A DNA stretch of 46,905 nucleotides from an uncultured Porphyromonadaceae bacterium (GCA_947427285.1 CANEHE010000017.1:1-46905), one strand, 5' to 3'; positions 16,364-25,756 are shown, counted from the stretch's first letter. The notes: generated from the sequence alone by a model not told the origin. Translations and numbers: made by a program.

Positions 16364-17514
16364 AAAGCATAATCGTTGTTATTTTATCGATATTTTCGTT
16401 GACATTCATATCCGGGTGTCGCGAAGAAAGTATAGTCTATCCGCCGGAACCGGTTCCGGTGGAAGATCCGTCACCTCGTTTTGACGAAATCGAGGGTTTC
16501 TATCTTCTCAACGAGGGAAACATGGGATCGAACAAGTCCACGCTTGACAAGTATGTCTACGATGGCGCGATATATACCAGGAATATCTATGGTGCTGCCA
16601 ATCCGGATGTGCCGAAGGAACTTGGAGACGTAGGAAATGATCTCAAAATATATGGATCACGGCTTTATGCCGTGATAAACTGCAGCAACAAGGTCGAGGT
16701 CATGGATGCGGAAACGGCACGCCGTATAGGACAGATCGAGATCCCCAACTGTCGGTTCATACAGTTTCATGGGAAGTATGCATACGTGACATCGTATGCC
16801 GGGCCTGTGGAGATACGGCCGGACTATTCACAGAAGGGATATGTGGCCAAAGTAGATACCGCCACGCTTCAGGTGGTGGACAGATGTATAGTCGGTTTTC
16901 AACCGGATGAACTTGCGATCGTCGGTGGGAAGATCTACGTGGCCAATTCCGGCGGTTATATGGTGCCGAACTATGAAAACACAGTCTCGGTAATTGATCT
17001 GGAGTCTTTTGTGGAGGAAAAACGCTTTGAGATCGCCATTAATCTTTCCCGCGTGCGCCCCGATTCCAAAGGACGTCTGTGGATTTCGTCGCGTGGAGAC
17101 TATTACGACAATCACTCCAGACTTTACTGCTTCAATCCGAAAACAGAACAGGTGGAAAAGGAATTCGACGTTCCAGTGAGTGCGATGGATGTGGTGGGTG
17201 ACTCCATATATATTGTCTCCACCTCGTGGAGTTACCAGACGATGAGCAACACCCTAACCAATGCGATCATCGATACTCGTCTGATGGAGAAGGTGTGTGA
17301 CAATTTCATAAAGGACGGCACCGAGCGACAGATAAAGATACCATACGGTGTGAAGGTGAATCCTCTTACTGGACAGATTTTTGTCACCGATGCCGGAAAT
17401 TATGTCAACCCCGGATGGCTTTACTGCTTCTCCCGGGAAGGGATATTGCAGTGGAAAGTACGTACAGGCGACATCCCGGCTCATTTCGCTTTCTTCGGGA
17501 AACGCTCATCCTGA
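16360..17514 (+). CDS. btuG: BtuG-like surface lipoprotein, beta-propeller cobalamin-capture partner of BtuB
   Basis: A 384-residue lipoprotein with signal MKSIIVVILSIFSLTFISGC (lipobox FISGC) and a proline-rich linker. A YncE/DUF5074-like beta-propeller follows, with repeated blade motifs such as LKIYGSRLYAVINCSNKVEV, GKYAYVTSYAG, GGKIYVANSGGY, DSKGRLWISSRGDYY and GQIFVTDAGNYV. In Bacteroides the propeller lipoprotein BtuG sits on the BtuB lid, binds B12 very tightly and hands it over. The ATGA overlap with the BtuB-like gene and the shared riboswitch argue for the same job here. Substrate is inferred from context; no cobalamin-contact residue was assigned. Confidence 0.78.
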   Translation: MKSIIVVILSIFSLTFISGCREESIVYPPEPVPVEDPSPRFDEIEGFYLLNEGNMGSNKSTLDKYVYDGAIYTRNIYGAANPDVPKELGDVGNDLKIYGSRLYAVINCSNKVEVMDAETARRIGQIEIPNCRFIQFHGKYAYVTSYAGPVEIRPDYSQKGYVAKVDTATLQVVDRCIVGFQPDELAIVGGKIYVANSGGYMVPNYENTVSVIDLESFVEEKRFEIAINLSRVRPDSKGRLWISSRGDYYDNHSRLYCFNPKTEQVEKEFDVPVSAMDVVGDSIYIVSTSWSYQTMSNTLTNAIIDTRLMEKVCDNFIKDGTERQIKIPYGVKVNPLTGQIFVTDAGNYVNPGWLYCFSREGILQWKVRTGDIPAHFAFFGKRSS

Positions 17515-17605
17515 TCAGTAGTCGCTAACTTTTTTCGTTTTTATCTGTTAAAATAAAAAGAAAAAACACAAGTAGTGTTCAAAAATACTGTTAATTGACA
17601 AACCA

Positions 17606-18913
17606 ATGACTAAACTTTATCCTTATTTTGCGGCAGCTGTCATGGCAGCCGTGACGGTCGGAACTCCGCCGGCCAATGCGCAACATTACCATCATCCGAC
17701 CCAGAAACATGAGGGATATGTAAAGACCGTGTTCAACCGGGCTGATTCTGCATTGGTTTATCAGTTTCTGCTTGACAATTCCCCTTCGGAATTCGGATCT
17801 AATGTGCCCCGTTTTGCAGTAATGGGGAAAGACCATTCATATTATATCGGCATAGGTGGCAATATCAAGACAACGGTCAGCTATGATTTCGGAAATCCGA
17901 TGGACAATCCCAATGAATTCATTGTATCGTCGATTCCGATGACCCGACGCAGAGGTGACGGTGGTCTGGTACAGTTTTCCGCACAGCAGACGAGCCTGTT
18001 TCTTAATTTCGTAGGTCTGCCGGGATCGGACAATCAGTTCTCTGCCTTTATCGGAGCCAATCTTCTCGGCGACAGTTATGCCCCCGCACTGCAATATGCG
18101 TATATGCGTTATCGTGGTTTTGAAGTGGGCTATGACAAAACTCTCTTCGCCGATCCGGCATCCACCCCTCCCACGATAGATTATGAAGGCCCGAATGCTT
18201 CTTCATCTGTGGGAAACTGTGTGTTGGACTATAGTTTCAGCTTCGGAAAGAAAAAGGAATGGAGTGCCGGTGTAGGTGCCGAACTTCCGATGTATTCAGT
18301 CACGGATGCTGACGGATATGGAGCATACAAGGTGAATCAGCGTGTGCCCGACATACCGGTATTCCTGCGTTGGAGCTGGAACGGAGGAGACAGTTGGCTG
18401 CGTCTTTCGGGAGTATTGCGCAACATGCTGTATAACAATCCGCTTTCCGGCAAGAATGTCGACAAGATCGGTTGGGGAGTTCAGCTCAGCGGTTCCGCGG
18501 AGGTGACACCCTGGCTCACCACTTATTATCAGGCTTTGTATGGAAAGGGGATAGCCAGTTATATACAGGATCTTACCGGCTGCGGAATGGATATGATGCC
18601 GTCGGCGACTGATCCCAATGTGCTCAACACCGTCAAGGCATGGGGTGCTTATGGAGGACTGCAGTTTAACATCTGTCCCAAAGTATTTGCCACAGCTACC
18701 TATTCGCATGTGCGCACATACGCCAATGATTGCGTCATGCCGACAGGCGACAGCCTGTATCGCTACGCCCAGTATGCTGTAGGCAACGTGTTCTGGAATA
18801 TCAATTCGCTCCTGCAGGCCGGAGTGGAATATATCTACGGACGACGGGTGAACTACGACGGATCGCAGGCACATGATTCCAGACTTCAGGTGAGTCTGCA
18901 GCTTTCATTCTGA
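17606..18913 (+). CDS. Outer-membrane beta-barrel (porin-like) protein of the cobalamin locus
   Basis: A 435-residue protein with signal peptide MTKLYPYFAAAVMAAVTVGT (cut near ANAQ). It then has a series of amphipathic strands: YYIGIGGNIKTTVSYDFG, FSAFIGANLLG, WLRLSGVLRNMLY, VGWGVQLSGSAEVTPW-like turns, and a terminal strand LQVSLQLSF ending in Phe, as barrel proteins do. It resembles DcaP-type porins without the N-terminal coiled coil. It follows the BtuG-like gene after 91 nt with no terminator between, so it may share the riboswitch-controlled transcript. Whether it takes part in corrinoid uptake or is an independent porin is open. Confidence 0.7.
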   Translation: MTKLYPYFAAAVMAAVTVGTPPANAQHYHHPTQKHEGYVKTVFNRADSALVYQFLLDNSPSEFGSNVPRFAVMGKDHSYYIGIGGNIKTTVSYDFGNPMDNPNEFIVSSIPMTRRRGDGGLVQFSAQQTSLFLNFVGLPGSDNQFSAFIGANLLGDSYAPALQYAYMRYRGFEVGYDKTLFADPASTPPTIDYEGPNASSSVGNCVLDYSFSFGKKKEWSAGVGAELPMYSVTDADGYGAYKVNQRVPDIPVFLRWSWNGGDSWLRLSGVLRNMLYNNPLSGKNVDKIGWGVQLSGSAEVTPWLTTYYQALYGKGIASYIQDLTGCGMDMMPSATDPNVLNTVKAWGAYGGLQFNICPKVFATATYSHVRTYANDCVMPTGDSLYRYAQYAVGNVFWNINSLLQAGVEYIYGRRVNYDGSQAHDSRLQVSLQLSF

Positions 18914-18936
18914 AAAGGATATAATTCATCAGATAT

Positions 18937-18977
18937 GATAACCGGGAGCTGTCATTTACTATGCGGCTCCCGATTAT
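18937..18977. terminator. Terminator hairpin between converging genes
   Basis: CGGGAGC (18943-18949) pairs with GCTCCCG (18966-18972), flanked by partly complementary A/T. It lies between the porin-like gene (+) and the exonuclease gene (-). Confidence 0.65.
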
Positions 18978-18999
18978 AGTATCTGTATTGAAGCAGGGG

Positions 19000-19902
19000 T
19001 CAGAAGGATAGACGGCCTTTGAATTTCATGAGTCGGCGAAGCATTTCCGCACTCTCCTCATCGTATGTATTGGTATATTTGCGGAGGAAAGCGAAGTCCG
19101 ATTCCTTGAGTCTGTAATGCCCGTGTGCGCCGGGTATCTCGCGGCGCGAGACGAATTTCAGTATGTCGTATTCTGCTCTGGCACGGTCTGCTGTCTCGGC
19201 GAATGTCGTTATCTCCGGGCCGGGTGGAGTGCGGCTGATCTTTAACTTATAGCCTTTTGGTGTTTCGACAAACCATGCGTAGCCGTGTGCCTGTTCACGG
19301 AGATATTGTTTCTTCGCTATGGTAAATTCGCGGTTGAAGAGACTCAGTGCATTGTCGGGATTGGCTGGATCGTATGACTCGCCGACGGAGTCGCACAGTT
19401 CCTGAATCAGTTTGTGGAAACAGAAGAGAGTGGCACGTGTGTCGGAAGATGCGAAATGAGCTTCCCCTTCGTCGAAAGTCATCCCAAGTTCGTTTGTAAT
19501 CGCAATCAGATTTGGTACTCCGTAGAGATCCACTCCGGAGGAACGGCCTCTGACAAGCCAATACAGATCTCTTACCTCTATGGGTGTGATGTCGTCAAGA
19601 CCCTCCACACCCTCTTTTCGGAGCATTTTTATGTCGTTGTCTATGGCATATCCTATGATGAAGCGTGCCCGGTCGAAGATCGGTTGTATTTTTGTCAGTG
19701 TCTGGCGGAATGTGGGTTCATTGGCCACCATTTCCGGTGTGATCTTCAGTTTATCGGGAGGGGCGGTCCAGCGCACGTCACGTGCCGGTCTGAAAAGTCT
19801 GTGGCATATCTCGCGTCCGGATATGGAGAATACGGATAATTCTATGATTGAGATATTGTTGACAAATTCCGTGTCAAGACATATATATTCGGTGTCAGCC
19901 AT
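19000..19902 (-). CDS. DnaQ-like DEDDh 3'-5' exonuclease with an unassigned C-terminal domain
   Basis: A 300-residue protein. The N-terminal ~180 residues show the RNase H-like exonuclease fold. Its acidic set is D10/E12 (CLDTEF), the Asp of IIGYAIDNDIKML (~90) and HFASSDTRAT (~150; HxAxxD, hence DEDDh). The last ~110 residues include YAWFVETPKGYKLKISRTPP and a basic, helical end. I cannot name that part. It might process RNA or DNA ends; nothing in the sequence decides. It starts 27 nt after the antiporter stop, so it is probably co-transcribed with it. Confidence 0.85.
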   Translation of the reverse strand: MADTEYICLDTEFVNNISIIELSVFSISGREICHRLFRPARDVRWTAPPDKLKITPEMVANEPTFRQTLTKIQPIFDRARFIIGYAIDNDIKMLRKEGVEGLDDITPIEVRDLYWLVRGRSSGVDLYGVPNLIAITNELGMTFDEGEAHFASSDTRATLFCFHKLIQELCDSVGESYDPANPDNALSLFNREFTIAKKQYLREQAHGYAWFVETPKGYKLKISRTPPGPEITTFAETADRARAEYDILKFVSRREIPGAHGHYRLKESDFAFLRKYTNTYDEESAEMLRRLMKFKGRLSF

Positions 19903-19929
19903 ACGTAATCGAGTGTTTGAGACGATCTC

Positions 19930-22110
19930 TTAACGGTTGCGGCGTGCCTGTCTCTGACGTCTATGACGCCGTAGTTCAAGCCGTAGTGATGCATAGAGTC
20001 CGCGGACACGCTGGAGAGAAAGCAGAATCGGGGATGGGGCGGTCGACGGTCGTTGTGACAGTGGATCGATCGGAGCCGGCATCTCCACCTCGGCACCGAA
20101 CTGTGCCGGATAAATGACAGCAAGATTCTGCCGCTTGAAATATTTACCGAGAAATGGCGGAAGCTGTGCGAGATCTGCGTCCCAGGATATTGACGTGCGG
20201 CGTGCTCCGACTACAACCATCAGGTCATCCTCTACAATCAGATTCGAGAAGATAAGAAAGTCATCCCATGTGCGCAGTTCCTCATAATGATGGCGTATGT
20301 TGTAGCCTTCGGCCTGTATTACCCCCTGGATATAGGGAATGGTGGCGGGGGCCGCTAGAAAATTAACCCGGGTCCCGAGTTGTGAGGCGAGATTTCCCAA
20401 TCTGCCCACCCAGTCGCGGAAGCCGGTCTCATATTCAGCCTTGGGTGGCACGACCACCATCAGCGAACGCACTGTGTTGACCGGAATAAAGCATCGGGAC
20501 ATGATCACCATTTTGTTGGTAGCTCCCAACAGTCCGTCGATAAGTGAGCCGTAAAAGCTGTCTACTATGTTGGACTTGCGGTGGAGACCGATTACAATAT
20601 CAGTGGCATCCTGCTCTTTGGCCACATTGATTATTCCGGAGACAATATTTATGTCGTATCGTTCCACATCCTTTATCGGTATGTCGGCCGACACCATTGC
20701 CTTGGCAGCCTCGGCCAGAGCAGATCTTCCTACTGCCCGTGTGGATGGATCATCATTGCTTCTGACAAACAATGCTGTCACCGGCAGACGGTTTGAGGGA
20801 TGCCGCATCAGAATGGCCAGTTTCATGATGCCTTCGGCTGTGACAGGATTGGCTACGGCCACAAGCTGGCGTGCCGTCCGTACGCTTCCTTGACTGTCGG
20901 GACTGATTTCGGATTCGGTGATGGTCATCCGGAGGCGTTTGGCACTCTGTTCGGTGACGATGGAGGCAACCGCCGAACATATCAGAATCATGACAACGGC
21001 TCCGTTCATCAGATCCTCGTCGATAAGGCCGTATTTGAAACCGACCATTACCGCGGCGATAGTTGCCGCCGCTTTACCGGAGGTAAGACCGAACATCAGA
21101 CGACGTCCGGTAGAAGTCATGCCGAATATTTTTTGTGCTGCAAAAGCCGCCAGCCATTTGCATGCGAGGGCTGTCGTGGCCATTATGACCGCTGTACGGG
21201 CTACGGTCAGACCGCCGAAAACCACGTTCACGTCGATCAGCATCCCGACTCCAATCAGAAAATAGGGTATGAATATAGCGTTGCCGACGAACTCGATCCG
21301 GTTCATGAGTGCCGATCTGGAGGGTATAAACCGATTGAGGACAAGTCCTGCGTAGAACGCTCCGAGTATGGCTTCCAGTCCAATGAGCTGGGCAAGCAAC
21401 GAGGCTGTAAGCACCATGGCCAGAACGTAGATGAACTGTGTCACCGGATCCGAAACTTTACGGAAAAACCAACGTGTCAGCCATGGGAAAGTGATCCCTG
21501 TCGCAAGGACGTAGACGGCAATCAAAAGGCCCAGACGTCCTATACCGATCCAGCTGAACCGGCCGCTTGTCTTCACAGCCACAACTTCTGCCAACACAAT
21601 AAGGGCCAGCATCACGGCGACGATTGTCGCACTGACCGCGATAACTGCGGATTTGCGGTTCTGAAGGCCGAAGCGTGATATTATCGGATATGAAATGAGC
21701 GTATGAGAGGCATACATCGATGCGATAAGAGCGGCCGAAAGCCAGGAGCGGCCGAAAGCCCAGACCGAACATATTATGCCTGCGGCCATGGGTATGCAAA
21801 AAGTCAGAATGCCGAAAATCAGACCTTTTCGTGCGTTCTGCCTCAGATTATACATGTCTATTTCCACAGCCGCGAGAAACATAAGATACAGTATACCGAC
21901 CTGACCGAATATCTCAAAACTGGCGTCGCGGGCCAGAAGATTGAGTCCGTGGGGGCCTATAGCCACCCCTGCGATGATCATCCCGACGATATGAGGGATT
22001 TTCAAGGCATTGAATACTAACGGTGAGAAAAGTATTATTACAAGGACAAGCAGAAATATGGCCACAGGCTGCACCAGAGGAAAGGTTATGAATGTGGCTG
22101 CAAGGGTCAT
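19930..22110 (-). CDS. CPA2-family cation:proton antiporter with cytosolic regulatory tail
   Basis: A 726-residue inner-membrane protein. Residues ~1-400 hold about 12-13 hydrophobic segments with the CPA2 pattern LKIPHIVGMIIAGVAIGPHG, LMFLAAVEIDM, IASMYASHTLISYPII and LEAILGAFYAGLVLNRFIP. Residues ~420-690 form a soluble region with two universal-stress-protein-like halves (AEGIMKLAILMRHPSNRLPV; DATDIVIGLHRKSN; VRSLMVVVPPKAEYETGF). The end is very basic (LRLELRRHRRQRQARRNR). The ion (Na+ or K+) is not determined. It lies between an alkyltransferase gene (108 nt upstream) and the exonuclease gene. Confidence 0.88.
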   Translation of the reverse strand: MTLAATFITFPLVQPVAIFLLVLVIILFSPLVFNALKIPHIVGMIIAGVAIGPHGLNLLARDASFEIFGQVGILYLMFLAAVEIDMYNLRQNARKGLIFGILTFCIPMAAGIICSVWAFGRSWLSAALIASMYASHTLISYPIISRFGLQNRKSAVIAVSATIVAVMLALIVLAEVVAVKTSGRFSWIGIGRLGLLIAVYVLATGITFPWLTRWFFRKVSDPVTQFIYVLAMVLTASLLAQLIGLEAILGAFYAGLVLNRFIPSRSALMNRIEFVGNAIFIPYFLIGVGMLIDVNVVFGGLTVARTAVIMATTALACKWLAAFAAQKIFGMTSTGRRLMFGLTSGKAAATIAAVMVGFKYGLIDEDLMNGAVVMILICSAVASIVTEQSAKRLRMTITESEISPDSQGSVRTARQLVAVANPVTAEGIMKLAILMRHPSNRLPVTALFVRSNDDPSTRAVGRSALAEAAKAMVSADIPIKDVERYDINIVSGIINVAKEQDATDIVIGLHRKSNIVDSFYGSLIDGLLGATNKMVIMSRCFIPVNTVRSLMVVVPPKAEYETGFRDWVGRLGNLASQLGTRVNFLAAPATIPYIQGVIQAEGYNIRHHYEELRTWDDFLIFSNLIVEDDLMVVVGARRTSISWDADLAQLPPFLGKYFKRQNLAVIYPAQFGAEVEMPAPIDPLSQRPSTAPSPILLSLQRVRGLYASLRLELRRHRRQRQARRNR

Positions 22111-22218
22111 GTCTCGAACGGAAGTGGATGTAAAAATATGTCCCGGCTCAATATTCCAGACATTCGGAGTCTGTCCTGATAAAGACGGGAGACATTATGG
22201 AAAATGTGCGGTGTGGAG

Positions 22219-22815
22219 TCAGTCTTCTGTCGGTTTGCACTCGGCGGAGAGCTGGGCCATGGCGGTCGCCATAGCCTGAGTATCGGCAATGTCAACTGCC
22301 ATAAAAGTTTTTTCCAGATTGATAAGATACTGTTTGGCGACCAGACCTCCGGCATATCCGGTGAGTTGTCCGCGGCTGCCGATCACACGATGACACGGGA
22401 TGATCAGTGAAAGGGCGTTTGCTCCCACGGCATTGCTTACGGCCCGTATGTCTGTCTCGCTGGCCACGGTGGTTGTAAGCTGGGAGTAGGAAGTGGTTGT
22501 GCCGTAAGGAATCTGTGTGATGAATCCCCACACCTTTTTCTGGAAGTCAGTGCCGGTGAGGTAAAGATCAAGGTCGAAAGAACGCCTGGTGCCGTCAAAA
22601 AACTCTGCAATCTGTTCCTTCGCCTGTTCGATTACTGGCGAGGTTCCTTGCATGTAACGCGACAACAACTGTTTCTGTATCCGATTGTCGATAGTGCGGC
22701 GATGGCGTGATTTCACCCAGTCGCACAGGCAAAGCCTGTCGTCTGTGGCACCTAAAATCATTTCTCCGCACGGAGTGTCGAAATAGTCGGTTATGACGTA
22801 TCTGTTGGATCTCAT
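22219..22815 (-). CDS. ogt: Methylated-DNA-[protein]-cysteine S-methyltransferase
   Basis: A suicide repair enzyme that moves the alkyl group from O6-alkylguanine to its own cysteine. With start ATG at 22815 (MRSNRYVITDY) it has 198 residues. An ATG at 22863 would add 16 residues without family support. The active site is LIIPCHRVIG (Cys 141). The DNA-binding helix-turn-helix region FQKKVWGFITQIPYGTTTSY and the downstream GQLTGYAGGLVAKQYLINLE are typical. It lacks the AdaA regulatory domain. The C-terminal ~30 residues beyond the usual end (VDIADTQAMATAMAQL) are extra. Confidence 0.93.
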   Translation of the reverse strand: MRSNRYVITDYFDTPCGEMILGATDDRLCLCDWVKSRHRRTIDNRIQKQLLSRYMQGTSPVIEQAKEQIAEFFDGTRRSFDLDLYLTGTDFQKKVWGFITQIPYGTTTSYSQLTTTVASETDIRAVSNAVGANALSLIIPCHRVIGSRGQLTGYAGGLVAKQYLINLEKTFMAVDIADTQAMATAMAQLSAECKPTED

Positions 22816-22903
22816 GAGAGTATTTGTGTTGGGCTTTCCTGTTGGTTGAATATTATGCGACAAAAAGACATTGATTTTACTTGTTCTTGGACTTTATACC
22901 TTG

Positions 22904-22911
22904 CAAAAGTA
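22904..22911 (-). promoter_or_regulatory. -7 box of the ogt-antiporter-exonuclease unit
   Basis: TACTTTTG on the minus strand matches TAnnTTTG. A TTGC at 22934-22937 is further upstream than usual for a -33 box. Confidence 0.5.
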
Positions 22912-22955
22912 AACATCAGTGTCTTTTTCTTTTGGCAATAAATAGGATTACCAGG

Positions 22956-23028
22956 AGCGGCAAACGAGGCTCGAACTCGCGACCCTCAGCTTGGGAAGCT
23001 GATGCTCTACCAACTGAGCTACTGCCGC
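22956..23028 (-). tRNA. tRNA-Gly(CCC)
   Basis: 73 nt on the minus strand. Acceptor GCGGCAG/TTGCCGC (last pair G-T), D arm AGCTCAGTTGGTAGAGC, anticodon stem-loop TCAGC-TTCCCAA-GCTGA giving CCC, T arm GCGAG-TTCGAGC-CTCGT, discriminator T. It decodes GGG. Confidence 0.95.
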
Positions 23029-23093
23029 ATTCATATTCTTTCCGGACAGGCATCATTTAGTTTTAGTGCTGCCTGATCCGTAAAAGAGTTGTG

Positions 23094-23125
23094 CAAAATT
23101 ACAATAAAAATCTTAAATTTTCAAG
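23094..23125 (-). promoter_or_regulatory. Promoter of tRNA-Gly(CCC)
   Basis: Minus strand: CTTG (23122-23125), 20-nt spacer, TAATTTTG (23094-23101). A hairpin (CGGACAGGCA/TGCCTG-A-TCCG, 23043-23080) lies in the leader between this promoter and the tRNA. Confidence 0.65.
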
Positions 23126-23205
23126 CCGGCAATAAAAAATTAGATTTTTTTAAGTAAAATTGAGGTGCTGCGGTGTTATATCTGGAAATGTAAAATCTTT
23201 CTCTT

Positions 23206-23892
23206 GTGAAAAAACTGATACTTTTACGCCACGGTCAGAGCCAGTGGAATCTTGAAAACCGCTTCACTGGCTGGACCGACGTGGACCTCAGTCAGGCTGG
23301 TCGTGAGGAGGCCAGCGGTGCCGGACGCAAAATACGCGATGCCGGACTGAAACCGGAATATTTCTTTACGTCTTATCTCCGTCGTGCCATTCATACTCTG
23401 CAGATTGCCGCCTCCGAGATGGAACGCGACTGGGTGCCTGTCTTCAAGGACTGGCATCTCAACGAACGGCATTACGGGGCTTTGCAAGGACTCGACAAGT
23501 CTGATACGGCCAGAAAATATGGTGATGAACAGGTGCATATATGGCGACGCAGCTATGATGTGACCCCACCACCTCTTGACCCCTCTGATCCCAGATCTCC
23601 GGCTGCCGAGGAGAAATATGCATCTCTGTCTCAGGATGAGATTCCTCTCACGGAGTCGCTTGAGACCACGATTGCCAGAGTGCGTCCATGTTGGGAAGAG
23701 CGGATTTTGCCTGCGATCCGGCTCTACGATACAGTGATGGTGGTGGCGCATGGTAATTCCCTTCGTGGACTGGCCATGATGCTCCTTCATCTTTCTCCCG
23801 ATGAGGTGATGAAACTGGAGATTCCCACCGGAGCTCCATGGATTCTGGAGCTTGACGGGCGAATGAATGCCGAAAAAAATTATTACCTTTGA
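23206..23892 (+). CDS. gpmA: 2,3-bisphosphoglycerate-dependent phosphoglycerate mutase
   Basis: A glycolytic enzyme interconverting 3- and 2-phosphoglycerate; 228 residues, starting with GTG. The phosphohistidine motif is LILLRHGQSQWN (His 9), followed by RFTGWTDVDLS, the ERHYGALQG loop (~87), the DPxSP insert PPPLDPSDPRSP and the second His in VVAHGNSLRGL (~182). The C-terminus ends at MNAEKNYYL, close to the usual end. It precedes an acyl-CoA synthetase gene by 49 nt, probably co-transcribed. An AT-rich stretch (23096-23165) upstream holds only a one-mismatch -7 box (TAAAATTG). Confidence 0.95.
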   Translation: MKKLILLRHGQSQWNLENRFTGWTDVDLSQAGREEASGAGRKIRDAGLKPEYFFTSYLRRAIHTLQIAASEMERDWVPVFKDWHLNERHYGALQGLDKSDTARKYGDEQVHIWRRSYDVTPPPLDPSDPRSPAAEEKYASLSQDEIPLTESLETTIARVRPCWEERILPAIRLYDTVMVVAHGNSLRGLAMMLLHLSPDEVMKLEIPTGAPWILELDGRMNAEKNYYL

Positions 23893-23941
23893 TCCCGGTT
23901 TTGTCGACGTGGTTGTCGTCGGATCCTATATAACGCGATAA

Positions 23942-25756
23942 ATGAACAGATTAGTTGAGATGATCGATCTTCAGGCCGCACGCTACGGAACGCGTGAGGC
24001 CTATCGTTTCTGCTGGCAGAAGAAAGGGGAATGGATGCCTACCTCCTGGGATGAGTTTCGGATACAGGTCGATGTGGCGGCACGAGCCATCGCTTCTCTG
24101 GGTTTGCGGGAGAAAGATACGGTTGCCATCTGCAGTCCGAATACTCCCCAGATTCTTATCGCGGAGTTCGGAGCTTTCAACAACCGGGTGGCTGTCATAC
24201 CGATATATTCAGGGAGTTCTCAGGAGCAGTTTGATTTCATAGTCTCCAACGGAGGTGCCCGGGTGATATTTGTGGGCGACCGTCATCAGTATCCTCTTGC
24301 ATATTCCTACTGGAAACGCAATCCCGAAAATGTCGACAGGATAGTGGTGTTCAAGAATTCAGGCATAGATATCCATTCTGATGATATTGTCACTATCGGG
24401 TGGGACGATTTCGTGCGTATCGGCATGGATGCTCCTGAGGAGATGCATCGTCTTGTACAGCGTCGTCGTGCCGAGGGACTTCCTGATGATCCGGCGACAC
24501 TTATATATACTTCCGGCACGACAGGGAAACCCAAGGGAGTGGTGATCTCGCATGCCAACTATGATGCGGCGATGGAGATGCATCTCAAGGCTCTGACTAT
24601 GGTGTCGGACCGCGATCTGTCAATGGCTTTTCTACCCATGTCGCATATTCTGGAGAAGGCCTGGTCGTTTTTCTGTCTGACCAAAGGGATCCGGATTGCT
24701 GTCAACTATGATCCTCGGCTTATACAGGAGACTATACATGAGGTGCATCCCAATGTGATGTGTTGTGTGCCCCGCTTCTGGGAAAAAGTATACGCCGGTG
24801 TGAAGGAGAAGATCGCTTCGATGAGTCGCCTTGAACGCCTCGCCGTGCGTCGGGCATTGAGTGTCGGACGGCGTCGCAATCTCCGCTATGTCCGTCTCGG
24901 ACGCAGTGTGCCTGCGATGCTTGAGAAGGAATATCGTTTCTGGGACCGCCGGGTGTTCTCAAAACTGAAGAATGCCATCGGTATACCCGACCCGAATATG
25001 TTTCCTACCGCAGGGGCTCCGTTGAGCGACCGTATATGTGAATTCATGCGTTCGGTAGGTATAGATGTCAAGATTGGCTATGGTCTGAGTGAGACGACCG
25101 CCACTGTCAGCTGTTTTCCTGAGACAGACTATACTATCGGGACTGTAGGGCGTCCGCTCCCCGGAATTGATGTGAAGATTTCCGCGGAGGGAGAGATCCT
25201 GGTCAAGGCTCCTACGGTCACACCGGGATATTTCCGTAATCCTGAGGCAAATGCGGCCGCGTTTACGGCTGACGGTTATTTCCGTACGGGAGACGCCGGA
25301 TATATCACAGGTGACGGATCGATTGTGCTTACCGAGCGGGTGAAGGATCTCTTCAAGACGTCAAACGGGAAATATATCGCGCCTCAGGCACTTGAAAGCC
25401 GCTTGGCCGAGAATAAATATATAGATGAGGCTGCTGTGATCGGCGACCAGAGGAAGTTTGTCACCGCTTTGGTGGTGCCGAATCTTTCTCAGCTCCGTGC
25501 ATGGGCCGGAAGTCAAGGTATGGCCGATGCTGACACGGAGGATCTGCTGGCTGACAGGCGCACGGTTGATTTTGTCATGAGTCAGATCAACGAGGTGCAG
25601 CGCGATATGGCTTCATTTGAGAAGATAAAGCGCATCACTCTTCTTCCCAATCATTTTTCAGTGATGAACGGGGAAGTTACCAACACCATGAAAGTGCGCC
25701 GTCCGGTTGTGGCCCGTCGCTATGCCAGAGAGATAGAGGCTATGTATGCCGATTGA
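23942..25756 (+). CDS. Long-chain fatty-acid--CoA ligase (AMP-binding enzyme)
   Basis: A 604-residue acyl-adenylate-forming ligase that activates long-chain fatty acids to acyl-CoA. Motifs are the P-loop LIYTSGTTGKPKGVV (~188), MSHILEKAWSFF, the A5 segment GYGLSETTATVSCF (~379), TGDAGYI (~457) and the hinge/A8 LFKTSNGKYIAPQALE. The C-terminal domain is complete, with the catalytic Lys region NGEVTNTMKVRR. There is no signal peptide; it is peripheral or cytosolic. It lies downstream of gpmA. Bacteroidales often have several paralogues, so no symbol is given. Confidence 0.92.
   Translation: MNRLVEMIDLQAARYGTREAYRFCWQKKGEWMPTSWDEFRIQVDVAARAIASLGLREKDTVAICSPNTPQILIAEFGAFNNRVAVIPIYSGSSQEQFDFIVSNGGARVIFVGDRHQYPLAYSYWKRNPENVDRIVVFKNSGIDIHSDDIVTIGWDDFVRIGMDAPEEMHRLVQRRRAEGLPDDPATLIYTSGTTGKPKGVVISHANYDAAMEMHLKALTMVSDRDLSMAFLPMSHILEKAWSFFCLTKGIRIAVNYDPRLIQETIHEVHPNVMCCVPRFWEKVYAGVKEKIASMSRLERLAVRRALSVGRRRNLRYVRLGRSVPAMLEKEYRFWDRRVFSKLKNAIGIPDPNMFPTAGAPLSDRICEFMRSVGIDVKIGYGLSETTATVSCFPETDYTIGTVGRPLPGIDVKISAEGEILVKAPTVTPGYFRNPEANAAAFTADGYFRTGDAGYITGDGSIVLTERVKDLFKTSNGKYIAPQALESRLAENKYIDEAAVIGDQRKFVTALVVPNLSQLRAWAGSQGMADADTEDLLADRRTVDFVMSQINEVQRDMASFEKIKRITLLPNHFSVMNGEVTNTMKVRRPVVARRYAREIEAMYAD

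Noticed and set aside
20800..21678. 292-residue open frame opposite the antiporter
   Set aside because: Antisense to a clear membrane protein gene; composition is His/Cys/Gly-rich noise with no domain.
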